This document shows, in pieces, positions 1 through 5,406 of a stretch of DNA of 5,650 nucleotides. This stretch comes from Desulfurococcales archaeon (GTDB lineage: Archaea > Thermoproteota > Thermoprotei_A > Sulfolobales > Ignisphaeraceae). The DNA lies in NCBI GenBank assembly GCA_028276605.1, contig JAPYWC010000044.1, forward strand, positions 1 through 5,650, written 5' to 3'. The notes beneath the pieces are model-generated. The model did no database searches. It saw nothing but the letters and a program-made list of their open reading frames with translations, and was not told where the DNA came from. The stretch's first letter is position 1. The number at the start of each line of letters is the position of its first letter. The position numbers were made by a program, and so were the translations under genes.

Positions 1-583
1 GCACCTCCTCACCATTCAGCATCTTTGAAACCAAATCTACAACAATCTCATCAGCTTCTCCATCTACAATGGTATCAATACCCCACTTATCAACAAGCTC
101 CGGCTCCCAAAGCCATTGCCAAGCTGCAGGACCTCCAACAACAATTTTTACCCCTTTCTGCTTCATCTTTCTCACAGCTTCACTCTCCATCAAACGAATA
201 AAGCTTCTCCTATTGACAGGTTCTCTACCTGTAAGCAACCACCATTCAGAGCTTGGAGGACCAAACGCAAAGAAGTCGTGATGACCTATCATTAATATCT
301 TTGCCTTATCAACGTATAGTCTAAGGTAATCAGGATCAATAATGTAGGCTTTGAATCCAGCATCCTGTAAAGCAGCTTCTATCTTTCTCAAGCCGTAAGG
401 AGCTTCAATAGGTCTTCCATATTTATCAGTCTTTACCTTAGGGCAACATATATACATCCATAGAAATTCTGGAATAAAGATAGAGGGACCTGTAGCCATG
501 AATCCTATAAACTCCTTGCCATGATGATTCGTCATCATAGTTCTATCTGAAGTTATAACAATTTCAGCGTCTAACGCATCCAT
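1..583 (-). CDS. B12-binding-domain radical SAM protein, N-terminal part (cut by left edge)
   Basis: The reading frame starts at the ATG whose first base is 583 and stays open for 194 codons to the left edge, so the C-terminal part is missing. The visible part resembles the N-terminal cobalamin-binding half of archaeal B12-binding radical SAM proteins (COG1032-like). It has an N-terminal SDRTMMTN motif (residues 12-19), the stretch APYGLRKIEAAL (61-72), a Rossmann-like strand KIVVGGPAAW (146-155), and DTIVDGEADEIV (170-181), which matches the usual D-x-x-x-x-GE-x-x-E segment before the radical SAM domain. The CxxxCxxC cluster motif would lie outside the window, so the radical SAM assignment is inferred from family resemblance. 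Members use S-adenosylmethionine and cobalamin for methyl transfer or difficult C-C bond chemistry; the substrate is unknown here. An in-frame TAG lies a few codons upstream of the chosen ATG, which supports this start. A TATA-like element about 26 bp upstream suggests a leaderless message. Confidence 0.72.
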   Translation of the reverse strand, partial: MDALDAEIVITSDRTMMTNHHGKEFIGFMATGPSIFIPEFLWMYICCPKVKTDKYGRPIEAPYGLRKIEAALQDAGFKAYIIDPDYLRLYVDKAKILMIGHHDFFAFGPPSSEWWLLTGREPVNRRSFIRLMESEAVRKMKQKGVKIVVGGPAAWQWLWEPELVDKWGIDTIVDGEADEIVVDLVSKMLNGEEV

Positions 584-604
584 AAGACTACATCCCTAAC
601 TATT

Positions 605-613
605 AACTATATG
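605..613 (-). promoter_or_regulatory. TATA-like box of the radical SAM gene
   Basis: On the minus strand this reads as a CATATAGTT element centred about 26 bp upstream of the ATG at 583. That is the normal archaeal TATA-to-start distance, so transcription would begin at or next to the start codon. A second candidate, TATAAAAT on the minus strand at 651-658, would give a leader of about 45 nt. The sequence alone does not decide between them. Confidence 0.4.
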
Positions 614-659
614 CGCAAAGCTCTTAACATGTTCTTGTAGAAGAATAGAGATTTTATAC

Positions 660-675
660 CTAAATTTAAATTTAG
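660..675. repeat. Perfect 16-bp AT-rich palindrome in the divergent promoter region
   Basis: The sequence CTAAATTTAAATTTAG equals its own reverse complement over all 16 bases. It lies between the divergent radical SAM and DUF2192-like genes. Its core TTTAAATTT can act as a TATA box in either direction. On the plus strand it would place transcription initiation near 695, about 20 nt before the ATG at 714 and about 65 nt before the ATG at 759. It may simply be the TATA box of the plus-strand operon, or an operator overlapping that box. AT-rich intergenic DNA makes chance palindromes fairly common, so the regulatory role is inference. Confidence 0.45.
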
Positions 676-758
676 CTATCATAAGGAGAATAGGCTAGCC
701 CTCGAAAGCTTACATGCAGTGTTTCTGTGTATGTAAATGTGTGTTATGGGGTAAGCAG

Positions 759-1505
759 ATGAATATAAAAAGAAAAAGAATAGAAGCATTAACATCAGTT
801 TGGAGTATAATAATTTCAAAGACTGATCTAAAGAGAGAAGATGTTGTAAACATACTAAGAAGCGTTTATGAAAGCATGAGGATCGAGCCTATAAGAGGTG
901 CTTCCGTTCCTTCAGACATATATGACAAGGAGGTAGCATCACTTTATATTATTGGGAAATGGGGGCTTGGAATAGATAAGGATATGCCTGAAGATGTTTT
1001 TAGGAATGTATTTTCTTTAGAGCTGCAATTCGATAAAATGTTTGAAGTTCTAAAAAGATCAAATACGAGAGAGGAATTCTGTAAGGAGTTAGGGGATTTG
1101 TGTAGCAAGTTCGATGACAGCTTTATTGCAAGATTCCTAAGATTTGTCTTTACATTATATTACTTTGGGTTTGCAAGCTTCGACGACTTGATACTGGCAT
1201 TGAAGAAGATCTACACATTTTTTGAACAGTTTCAAGAAACAGTGAGAAGATTCACCAAGTTCGTCATTGCTTATGAAGTTGGTTCAAGGATTGCTTCAGG
1301 CAAGATAAGGAACGAAATGGAGCTTAATATGGAGAAAAACTTGCTGGCGCTATCAATAGGAATTCCGAGAGCGGTTCCATCATCGAGCTACATAGTTGAG
1401 GTTAGTAAACACTTTTTTGCTTTACCGCAAAACATAGTTAAGAAGTTAGTAAAGGAAAGTAAGACCAGTAAAGGTGATAAAAAGGATGCTCAAGATAACG
1501 GTTGA
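759..1505 (+). CDS. Conserved archaeal protein, DUF2192-like, function unknown
   Basis: This 248-residue soluble protein has no signal peptide and no clear membrane segment. I recognise it, without a database search, as resembling the crenarchaeal family DUF2192. The N-terminal KRIEALTSVWSIII segment and the motif GASVPSDIYDKEVASLY followed by GKWGLGI (about residues 48-73) look like the conserved core. The rest is predicted to be mostly helical, with a lysine-rich, probably disordered tail. I prefer the ATG at 759 over the in-frame ATG at 714. The extra 15 residues from 714 (four cysteines alternating in CFCVCKC) come from a TG-rich low-complexity stretch that looks untranslated. A GGGGT element at 748-752 is also well spaced (6 nt) for 759, and the conserved-looking sequence begins at once after it. 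The gene is first in an operon: its last 20 bases overlap the next gene. No biochemical function can be assigned. Confidence 0.75.
   Translation: MNIKRKRIEALTSVWSIIISKTDLKREDVVNILRSVYESMRIEPIRGASVPSDIYDKEVASLYIIGKWGLGIDKDMPEDVFRNVFSLELQFDKMFEVLKRSNTREEFCKELGDLCSKFDDSFIARFLRFVFTLYYFGFASFDDLILALKKIYTFFEQFQETVRRFTKFVIAYEVGSRIASGKIRNEMELNMEKNLLALSIGIPRAVPSSSYIVEVSKHFFALPQNIVKKLVKESKTSKGDKKDAQDNG
1473..1478 (+). promoter_or_regulatory. Ribosome-binding site GGTGAT inside the upstream gene
   Basis: GGTGAT is an exact complement of the anti-Shine-Dalgarno sequence at the archaeal 16S rRNA 3' end. It sits 7 nt before the ATG at 1486, inside the 3' end of the DUF2192-like gene. This fixes the start of the 81-residue protein at 1486. 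The GTG at 1474, which would add four residues, is part of the binding site itself. Confidence 0.75.
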
Positions 1506-1731
1506 GAAGAGGTACATAGTCAATAAAGGCAATAAAAAGATTGTTGTAGAGTTGTGTAGAACCCCAGATGGTAGGCTTTTCGTTGTACCAATGCTTGTAA
1601 CAAAGCACATCTATACAATGCCTGACGGTTCGAAGAAGGAATGGGAGTATGATACAAGAGGGGCCGAAGAAGTGGATTACATGTCTCTACCTAAAAACAT
1701 AAGAGAAGCGTTATCACGTGCAGGTATATAG
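1486..1731 (+). CDS. Small conserved-looking protein of unknown function (81 aa)
   Basis: I do not recognise this 81-residue protein. The first 45 residues look like a beta-rich fold: alternating hydrophobic strands around MLKITVEKRYIV, KKIVVELCRT and RLFVVPMLVT, separated by charged turns (NKGNKK, PDGR). A polar segment with DGSKKEWEYDTRG follows, then a short C-terminal helix, PKNIREALSRAGI. There is one cysteine (residue 24), no metal-binding cluster, and no membrane segment. The start is set by a strong GGTGAT site 7 nt upstream. The coding region overlaps the DUF2192-like gene by 20 bases in another frame, so the two are co-transcribed and probably coupled in translation. This suggests a shared process or a complex, but the function is unknown. 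Base composition and frame quality match the neighbours, so I believe it is a real gene. Confidence 0.75.
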   Translation: MLKITVEKRYIVNKGNKKIVVELCRTPDGRLFVVPMLVTKHIYTMPDGSKKEWEYDTRGAEEVDYMSLPKNIREALSRAGI

Positions 1732-1740
1732 CTCTAAGAA

Positions 1741-1745
1741 TTTTT
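1741..1745 (+). terminator. Possible T-tract terminator of the two-gene operon
   Basis: A run of five T begins 10 bases after the stop codon at 1731 with no clear hairpin before it; archaeal termination often relies on a T tract alone. A second T-rich stretch lies at 1771-1784. Together with the separate promoter of the helicase gene, this suggests the operon ends here, but short T runs are common in this DNA. Confidence 0.3.
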
Positions 1746-1847
1746 CAAGACCTCTACACTTAATATACAGTTGTTGTTTCATTTAATATACTTTTGGTAA
1801 AGCTGTAATTTGTGTTCTATGAGAACTCGATGTACTAATGGTAGTAA

Positions 1848-1856
1848 TTAAATTTA
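1848..1856 (+). promoter_or_regulatory. TATA box of the Lhr helicase gene (leaderless)
   Basis: TTAAATTTA is centred 27 bp before the ATG at 1879, the expected spacing for a leaderless archaeal message. No purine-rich ribosome-binding site precedes the ATG, which agrees with this reading. Confidence 0.55.
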
Positions 1857-1878
1857 GTGTATAGGAAGATGGGTTGCA

Positions 1879-4629
1879 ATGGGCGCAGAACAGAGAGCAG
1901 TACAATGTTTGCAAGCCCTTGAATTCAGGGATGGAGTTGCATATGCGTGTGAATTTGAAGAGGAGGAAGTTTTTGATCTGCTTCTACCAATTGTTGCTAA
2001 ATGGTTTAAGGAGAGGTACAGTTCATTAACACCCCCGCAACGTATGGCTATACCATATATAAAGATGGGTTACAATGTTTTGATCTCTAGCCCTACGGGC
2101 ACAGGAAAGACATTAGCAGCGTTCTTACCAATAATTGATGATCTCATTCGTTATGCATTGAAAGGAGAGCTAAAGGATCAAATTTACGTAGTTTACGTCT
2201 CGCCATTACGAGCTTTAAACAATGATATGCAGAAGAATCTTATTCAGCCGCTTCAAGAACTTAGCAAGTACATTAAGAGGGAGCTTGGAGCTGAGATAGA
2301 TATTCGTGTAGCAGTTCGTACAAGTGATACACTCCCTCATGAAAAGGCAAAGATGTTGAAAAACCCGCCTCACATACTCATAACAACCCCTGAAAGCTTG
2401 GCACTAGCTCTTAATGCTCCTAAATTTAGAGAGAAACTCACAACAGTAAGGTGGGTTATTGTAGACGAAATTCATGAGCTTGCCTCTAATAAGAGAGGTT
2501 CACATCTATCGCTTTCTCTTGAAAGGCTGGTAGACCTCGTTGGCCAAGATTTTCAAAGGATAGGATTAAGCGCTACGATAGCTCCCTTAGAAGATGTTGC
2601 AAGATTTCTCGGTGGTTATAGAGATGACGGCACACCAAGACCTGTAGTGATTGTTGATGCAAGGTTTTCAAAGCCTATTGATATACGTGTTGTTGTTCCT
2701 CGCCTAGACCTTGTTTATACACCTGCATCGATACTGAACGAGGCTATATACAATGAATTAGCGAAGCTCATTCTTCAACACAGAACCACATTAGTATTTA
2801 CAAACACTAGGAGTGCCACTGAAAGGGTTGTCTATAAGCTGAAGAAGATTTTGAGTGAGAATGGTGTTCTAGATGCTGACGAGATAGAAGCTCATCATAG
2901 TAGCTTAAGTAGAGATGTTAGGCTTGAAGTTGAGGATAAATTGAAGAAGGGGCTTCTAAGAGTAGTAGTATCATCAACAAGTCTTGAGCTAGGCATTGAC
3001 ATAGGCTATATAGACCTTGTAGTTCTTCTTAGCAGTCCAAAGAGTGTCACCAGGCTTCTTCAAAGAGTTGGTAGAGCAGGGCATAATGCTTACACACCAA
3101 GTAAAGGTGTTCTCATAGTAGTTGACAGAGACGACTTGGTGGAGTGTACAGTATTAGCAAAGCTAGCTCTCCAGAGAAAGATTGATAGGGTAAAGATACC
3201 TAGAAAGCCTTTAGATATACTAGCACAGCATATTGTAGGAATGTCGCTTGAGAAGCCAAGAACTCTAAAGGAGATAATGAGTATTGTTAGAAGAAGCTAT
3301 TCGTACCATGATATTAGCGAAGAGGAGTTAATGTCTGTGATTAAGTACCTAGGCGGCAAGTACCCAGGTCTTGAGGATTACAATGTCTACGCAAAGATAA
3401 GGTTTGATGAGGCTTCGGGTGTAGTATCAAGGAAGAGAGGTGCAAGGATGATATACCAGCTAAATATTGGTGCAATACCGGATGAAGCTAAGGTTCCCGT
3501 AGTAGCTATAATTGATGGTAGGAGGAAATATATAGGGGATCTTGAGGAAGGATTTGTAGAGATTCTTGCCCCTGGAGATATATTTGTTCTTGGTGGAAAA
3601 ACATACAAGGTTCTAGCAATACACCCAACTCATGTTGTTGTTGAGCCTGCAGAGGGGGAGAGACCAACAGTTCCAAGCTGGTTCTCAGAAATGCTTCCGC
3701 TAGCTTACGACTCTGCGCTCGAGGTTGGCAAGTTTAGGAGGGTTGTAGCAGACTTAATAAATGCACTGCCTAGGGAGCAAGTGATTGAATGGTTAATGAA
3801 AGAGTACAATATTGAAAGACATGCAGCAGAGTATATCTATGAGTATATATATGAGCAGATTATGTACACAGGTATGCCTGTCCCTTCAGATAACTTCATT
3901 TTGGTTGAAATATGGTATGATCCTGAGAAAGGATCCACAAATGTGATCTTTCATGCATTATTTGGTAGAAGAGTAAACGATGTGCTTGCTCGAGCCTATG
4001 CATATGTATTTGCTCAACATCTCAAAGAGAGCGTTAAGATTACTGTAACAGATAATGGATTTATGTTAACATTTTCTAAACCTGTATCGCCTACTGAAGT
4101 TAAGAAACTTATTCACGAAGTTAGCTCTAGCAATGTTGAGGAAATTGTACGTAAAGCTATTAGAAGAACAGAGCTCTTTAAGAAAAGGTTTAGGCACTGT
4201 GCAGAGAGAGCTTTTCTTCTGCTTAGACGCTATAAAGGGGTTGATGTATCCATAGCTAAGAGGCAGATCAATGCAGAGAAACTTATTCAGATACTGGAGC
4301 AGTACGAGAAGTTCCCGATTATTGAGGAGACGTATAGGGAGATACTAGAGGACTTCATGGACTTGACACACGCGAAAGAGGTTTTGCAGAGAATAGAGCG
4401 TAACGAGATACGCATCGGCATTATAGTAAGCGAAATTGCTCCAAGCCCATTTGCACACAACATAATAGCTTATGGTTATAGCGATGTTGTGCTTATGGAG
4501 GATAAGAGGAAGCTTATAGCAAAGTTTTATGACATGGTCAAGAAAGTTCTAGAAGAAAAAACAAGGATTGAAAAAGAACACGTAGTGTCGGTTAAGGAAG
4601 CAGAGCAGGAAATGCCAAACACTACTTAA
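1879..4629 (+). CDS. lhr: Lhr-family superfamily 2 DNA/RNA helicase
   Basis: This 916-residue protein has a complete set of SF2 helicase motifs in order: LTPPQRMAIP, a Q-motif-like entry (50-59); Walker A SPTGTGKT (71-78); motif Ia YVSPLRALNND (106-116); motif Ib TTPES (169-173); motif II DEIH (196-199); motif III SAT (231-233); motif IV TLVFTNTRS (304-312); motif V with SLELGIDIG (368-376); and motif VI QRVGRAGH (395-402). The C-terminal half carries the Lhr hallmarks: a winged-helix-like region (about 440-500), the NIGAIPDEA segment (529-537), GDLEEGFVEILAPGDIFVLGG (553-573), and a DEAD-associated region opening with PTVPSWFSEMLPLAYDS (596-612). Length fits archaeal Lhr proteins. Family members use ATP to translocate 3' to 5' on single strands, unwind branched or RNA:DNA duplexes and promote strand annealing; roles in DNA repair and RNA metabolism are proposed. 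The SPTGTGKT and YVSPLRALNND wording leans to the archaeal Lhr2 subgroup, but I cannot settle that without a tree. All catalytic residues look intact. The gene appears to be transcribed alone. Confidence 0.93.
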   Translation: MGAEQRAVQCLQALEFRDGVAYACEFEEEEVFDLLLPIVAKWFKERYSSLTPPQRMAIPYIKMGYNVLISSPTGTGKTLAAFLPIIDDLIRYALKGELKDQIYVVYVSPLRALNNDMQKNLIQPLQELSKYIKRELGAEIDIRVAVRTSDTLPHEKAKMLKNPPHILITTPESLALALNAPKFREKLTTVRWVIVDEIHELASNKRGSHLSLSLERLVDLVGQDFQRIGLSATIAPLEDVARFLGGYRDDGTPRPVVIVDARFSKPIDIRVVVPRLDLVYTPASILNEAIYNELAKLILQHRTTLVFTNTRSATERVVYKLKKILSENGVLDADEIEAHHSSLSRDVRLEVEDKLKKGLLRVVVSSTSLELGIDIGYIDLVVLLSSPKSVTRLLQRVGRAGHNAYTPSKGVLIVVDRDDLVECTVLAKLALQRKIDRVKIPRKPLDILAQHIVGMSLEKPRTLKEIMSIVRRSYSYHDISEEELMSVIKYLGGKYPGLEDYNVYAKIRFDEASGVVSRKRGARMIYQLNIGAIPDEAKVPVVAIIDGRRKYIGDLEEGFVEILAPGDIFVLGGKTYKVLAIHPTHVVVEPAEGERPTVPSWFSEMLPLAYDSALEVGKFRRVVADLINALPREQVIEWLMKEYNIERHAAEYIYEYIYEQIMYTGMPVPSDNFILVEIWYDPEKGSTNVIFHALFGRRVNDVLARAYAYVFAQHLKESVKITVTDNGFMLTFSKPVSPTEVKKLIHEVSSSNVEEIVRKAIRRTELFKKRFRHCAERAFLLLRRYKGVDVSIAKRQINAEKLIQILEQYEKFPIIEETYREILEDFMDLTHAKEVLQRIERNEIRIGIIVSEIAPSPFAHNIIAYGYSDVVLMEDKRKLIAKFYDMVKKVLEEKTRIEKEHVVSVKEAEQEMPNTT

Positions 4630-4668
4630 GCTTAATTTTGTAGGCACTATACTTATACCTGTAAAGCT

Positions 4669-4726
4669 AGTGTGATGAATGATTAGTCCGCACTGATACG
4701 TGATGACGTCGGCACCTCCTGACACT
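4669..4726 (+). ncRNA. Archaeal C/D box sRNA (2'-O-methylation guide)
   Basis: All elements of a dual-guide archaeal C/D box RNA are present in order. Box C GTGATGA is at 4672-4678, box D' CTGA at 4693-4696, a 3-nt spacer TAC, box C' GTGATGA at 4700-4706, and box D CTGA at 4719-4722. The D guide (4707-4718) is 12 nt, the usual archaeal length, and the D' guide (4679-4692) is 14 nt. The ends close as a 4-bp stem: AGTG (4669-4672) pairs with CACT (4723-4726), as needed for the kink-turn bound by L7Ae. Such RNAs assemble with L7Ae, Nop5 and fibrillarin and direct methylation of the target base paired to the fifth guide base upstream of D or D'. Predicted targets are GAGG[U]GCCGACG for D and UGCG[G]ACUAAUCAU for D' (brackets mark the methylated base). 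I could not assign the rRNA or tRNA positions. It lies 40 bp past the helicase stop and overlaps the ferredoxin 3' end in antisense. TATA-like sequence at 4632-4655 could drive it, or it may be processed from the helicase transcript. Confidence 0.85.
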
Positions 4727-4901
4727 CAATAGCTCCATAAGGGCATGCCAAGTAGCATATACCGCAACCGCTACACTTATCATACTCAACCTTTATATGG
4801 TCATCCATATCACGATATAAAGCCTTTGCAGGACACAACCTTATGCAACCTTCGCATCGATTACACGCAATATGAATAATAAGAGGAAAACAAGATCTCA
4901 T
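4683..4901 (-). CDS. 2x[4Fe-4S] ferredoxin-type protein
   Basis: This 72-residue protein has two complete cluster motifs of the form CxxCxxCxxxCP: Cys13, 16, 19, 23 followed by Pro24, and Cys43, 46, 49, 53 followed by Pro54. This is the classic bacterial-type dicluster ferredoxin fold, an electron carrier or subunit for cytoplasmic oxidoreductases. Cys4 and Cys60 are extra and outside the motifs. There is no signal peptide or membrane helix. The ATG at 4901 lies 28 bp after a TTTAAG element on the same strand, consistent with a leaderless message, and no other start keeps the first cluster in a normal context. The redox partner cannot be told: no oxidoreductase gene lies next to it. The tail after Cys60, roughly the last 15 codons, is where the gene overlaps the plus-strand C/D guide RNA, so that part may be shaped by the RNA. 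Its end is convergent with the helicase gene, 53 bp apart. Confidence 0.88.
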   Translation of the reverse strand: MRSCFPLIIHIACNRCEGCIRLCPAKALYRDMDDHIKVEYDKCSGCGICYLACPYGAIECQEVPTSSRISAD

Positions 4902-4926
4902 AAAATTTTCACATTATATTATTCAA

Positions 4927-4932
4927 CTTAAA
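4927..4932 (-). promoter_or_regulatory. TATA-like box of the ferredoxin gene
   Basis: TTTAAG on the minus strand is centred about 28 bp upstream of the ferredoxin ATG, giving a leaderless start. A second AT-rich element (AATATAAT, about 4912-4919) is too close to the ATG to serve this start. The box lies between the tRNA 3' end and the ferredoxin, so the ferredoxin can be transcribed apart from the tRNA. Confidence 0.45.
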
Positions 4933-4945
4933 GATTTAGTTGTTT

Positions 4946-5033
4946 TGGTGCGGGGGGTGGGATTTGAACCCACGCAGGCCTACGCCATCGGGTCCTGAGC
5001 CCGACCCCTTTGACCTGGCTCGGGCACCCCCGC
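4946..5033 (-). tRNA. tRNA-Leu (anticodon CAG)
   Basis: This is a complete 88-nt class II tRNA. The acceptor stem GCGGGGG pairs perfectly with CCCCCGC, followed by discriminator A and an encoded CCA. The D stem is CCC/GGG with the GG pair in its loop. The anticodon stem TCGGG/CCCGA closes the loop CTCAGGA, giving anticodon CAG at plus-strand positions 4995-4997, which reads the leucine codon CUG. A 14-nt long variable arm and discriminator A agree with leucine identity. The T arm is GTGGG, loop TTCAAAT, CCCAC. There is no intron in the anticodon loop or elsewhere. The high GC content, in contrast with the AT-rich genes around it, points to growth at high temperature. Confidence 0.97.
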
Positions 5034-5041
5034 ATACCGGT

Positions 5042-5060
5042 AATTATTTAGTATTTAGTA
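5042..5060 (-). promoter_or_regulatory. Likely promoter of tRNA-Leu
   Basis: The minus strand carries an AT-only tract with tandem ACTAAAT units (ACTAAATACTAAATAATTA) from about 10 to 27 bp before the tRNA. The distal unit sits at the usual TATA distance for a transcript starting next to the mature 5' end. The upstream regulator gene ends at 5086, so read-through is also possible. Confidence 0.35.
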
Positions 5061-5085
5061 ATGAAGAGTTTTATGTTTTACTCAC

Positions 5086-5328
5086 TTACAGTTTTTCAAT
5101 TATTTCTTCAAGTTCACCCTTTTCATTCAAATTACTCAAAAACTTTATATAGAAGCGTATGGCATCTCTAATGAATTCGGATCTATTACTGTAATTGAAT
5201 CTTTTCCTAAGCTTTTCAATCTCATCTATGGTCTCAGCATCGAGCTTTACTGATATTGTTTTTGTTCTTGTAAAATTTATTGCAAGTTCAATCACGCTAT
5301 CACGTTCCTTACCTTTGGCTTCCTTCAT
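5086..5328 (-). CDS. Ribbon-helix-helix (CopG-like) DNA-binding protein
   Basis: This 80-residue protein carries a standard ribbon-helix-helix domain. The beta strand is TKTISVKL (about residues 22-29), helix 1 is AETIDEIEKLRKRF (31-44), the turn is NYSNRS (45-50), and helix 2 is SEFIRDAIRFYIKFL (50-64). The NRSEFIRDAIR segment is the family signature that anchors dimer packing and phosphate contacts. Such proteins dimerise and insert a two-stranded sheet into the major groove, usually repressing nearby genes. A 21-residue charged N-terminal extension and an acidic C-terminal helix (GELEEIIEKL) flank the domain. I chose ATG 5328 over the GTG at 5340, because that GTG belongs to a GTGAT ribosome-binding site 7 nt before the ATG. 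There is no toxin gene next to it, so it looks like a stand-alone regulator rather than an antitoxin; targets are unknown. It lies 52 bp upstream of the tRNA on the same strand. Confidence 0.85.
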   Translation of the reverse strand: MKEAKGKERDSVIELAINFTRTKTISVKLDAETIDEIEKLRKRFNYSNRSEFIRDAIRFYIKFLSNLNEKGELEEIIEKL

Positions 5329-5335
5329 CTTTTGT

Positions 5336-5340
5336 ATCAC
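5336..5340 (-). promoter_or_regulatory. Ribosome-binding site GTGAT deciding the regulator start
   Basis: GTGAT on the minus strand lies 7 nt before the ATG at 5328, the same spacing as the GGTGAT site of the 81-residue gene. Its GTG is in frame and could be misread as the start codon. Confidence 0.5.
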
Positions 5341-5376
5341 TATAAATCCCCAACTCTAAACAGTTATGGATAGCGG

Positions 5377-5384
5377 TATTTATT
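5377..5384 (-). promoter_or_regulatory. TATA-like box of the ribbon-helix-helix gene
   Basis: AATAAATA on the minus strand would place the transcript start near 5353, leaving a leader of about 25 nt that includes the GTGAT ribosome-binding site. A short inverted repeat lies just upstream of it (5396-5406). Confidence 0.4.
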
Positions 5385-5395
5385 CCTGACCCAAT

Positions 5396-5406
5396 AAGGT
5401 TACCTT
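5396..5406. repeat. Short inverted repeat AAGGT-T-ACCTT upstream of the regulator promoter
   Basis: Two perfect 5-bp arms flank a single central T, about 12 bp upstream of the proposed TATA box of the ribbon-helix-helix gene. The left part, AAGGTTAC, recurs as a direct copy at 5529-5536. It could be an operator for autoregulation, since ribbon-helix-helix dimers bind short repeats, but the element is small and chance is possible. Confidence 0.3.

Noticed and set aside
69..281. Plus-strand 70-residue open frame near the left edge
   Set aside because: It lies wholly opposite the radical SAM gene, shows low-complexity Ser/Thr/Pro/Leu composition and has no ribosome-binding site.
276..283. GTGATGA box C-like sequence in the radical SAM gene
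   Set aside because: No D' or D box (CTGA) at a proper distance and no closing stem, unlike the RNA at 4669-4726.
3387..3608. Minus-strand 73-residue open frame
   Set aside because: It lies inside the conserved Lhr core on the opposite strand and has no family resemblance; it is a shadow of lhr.
4940..5152. Plus-strand 70-residue open frame reading FWCGGWDLNPRRPTPS...
   Set aside because: It is the antisense of tRNA-Leu; the GGWDLNPRRP wording is a well-known false protein produced by tRNA complements.
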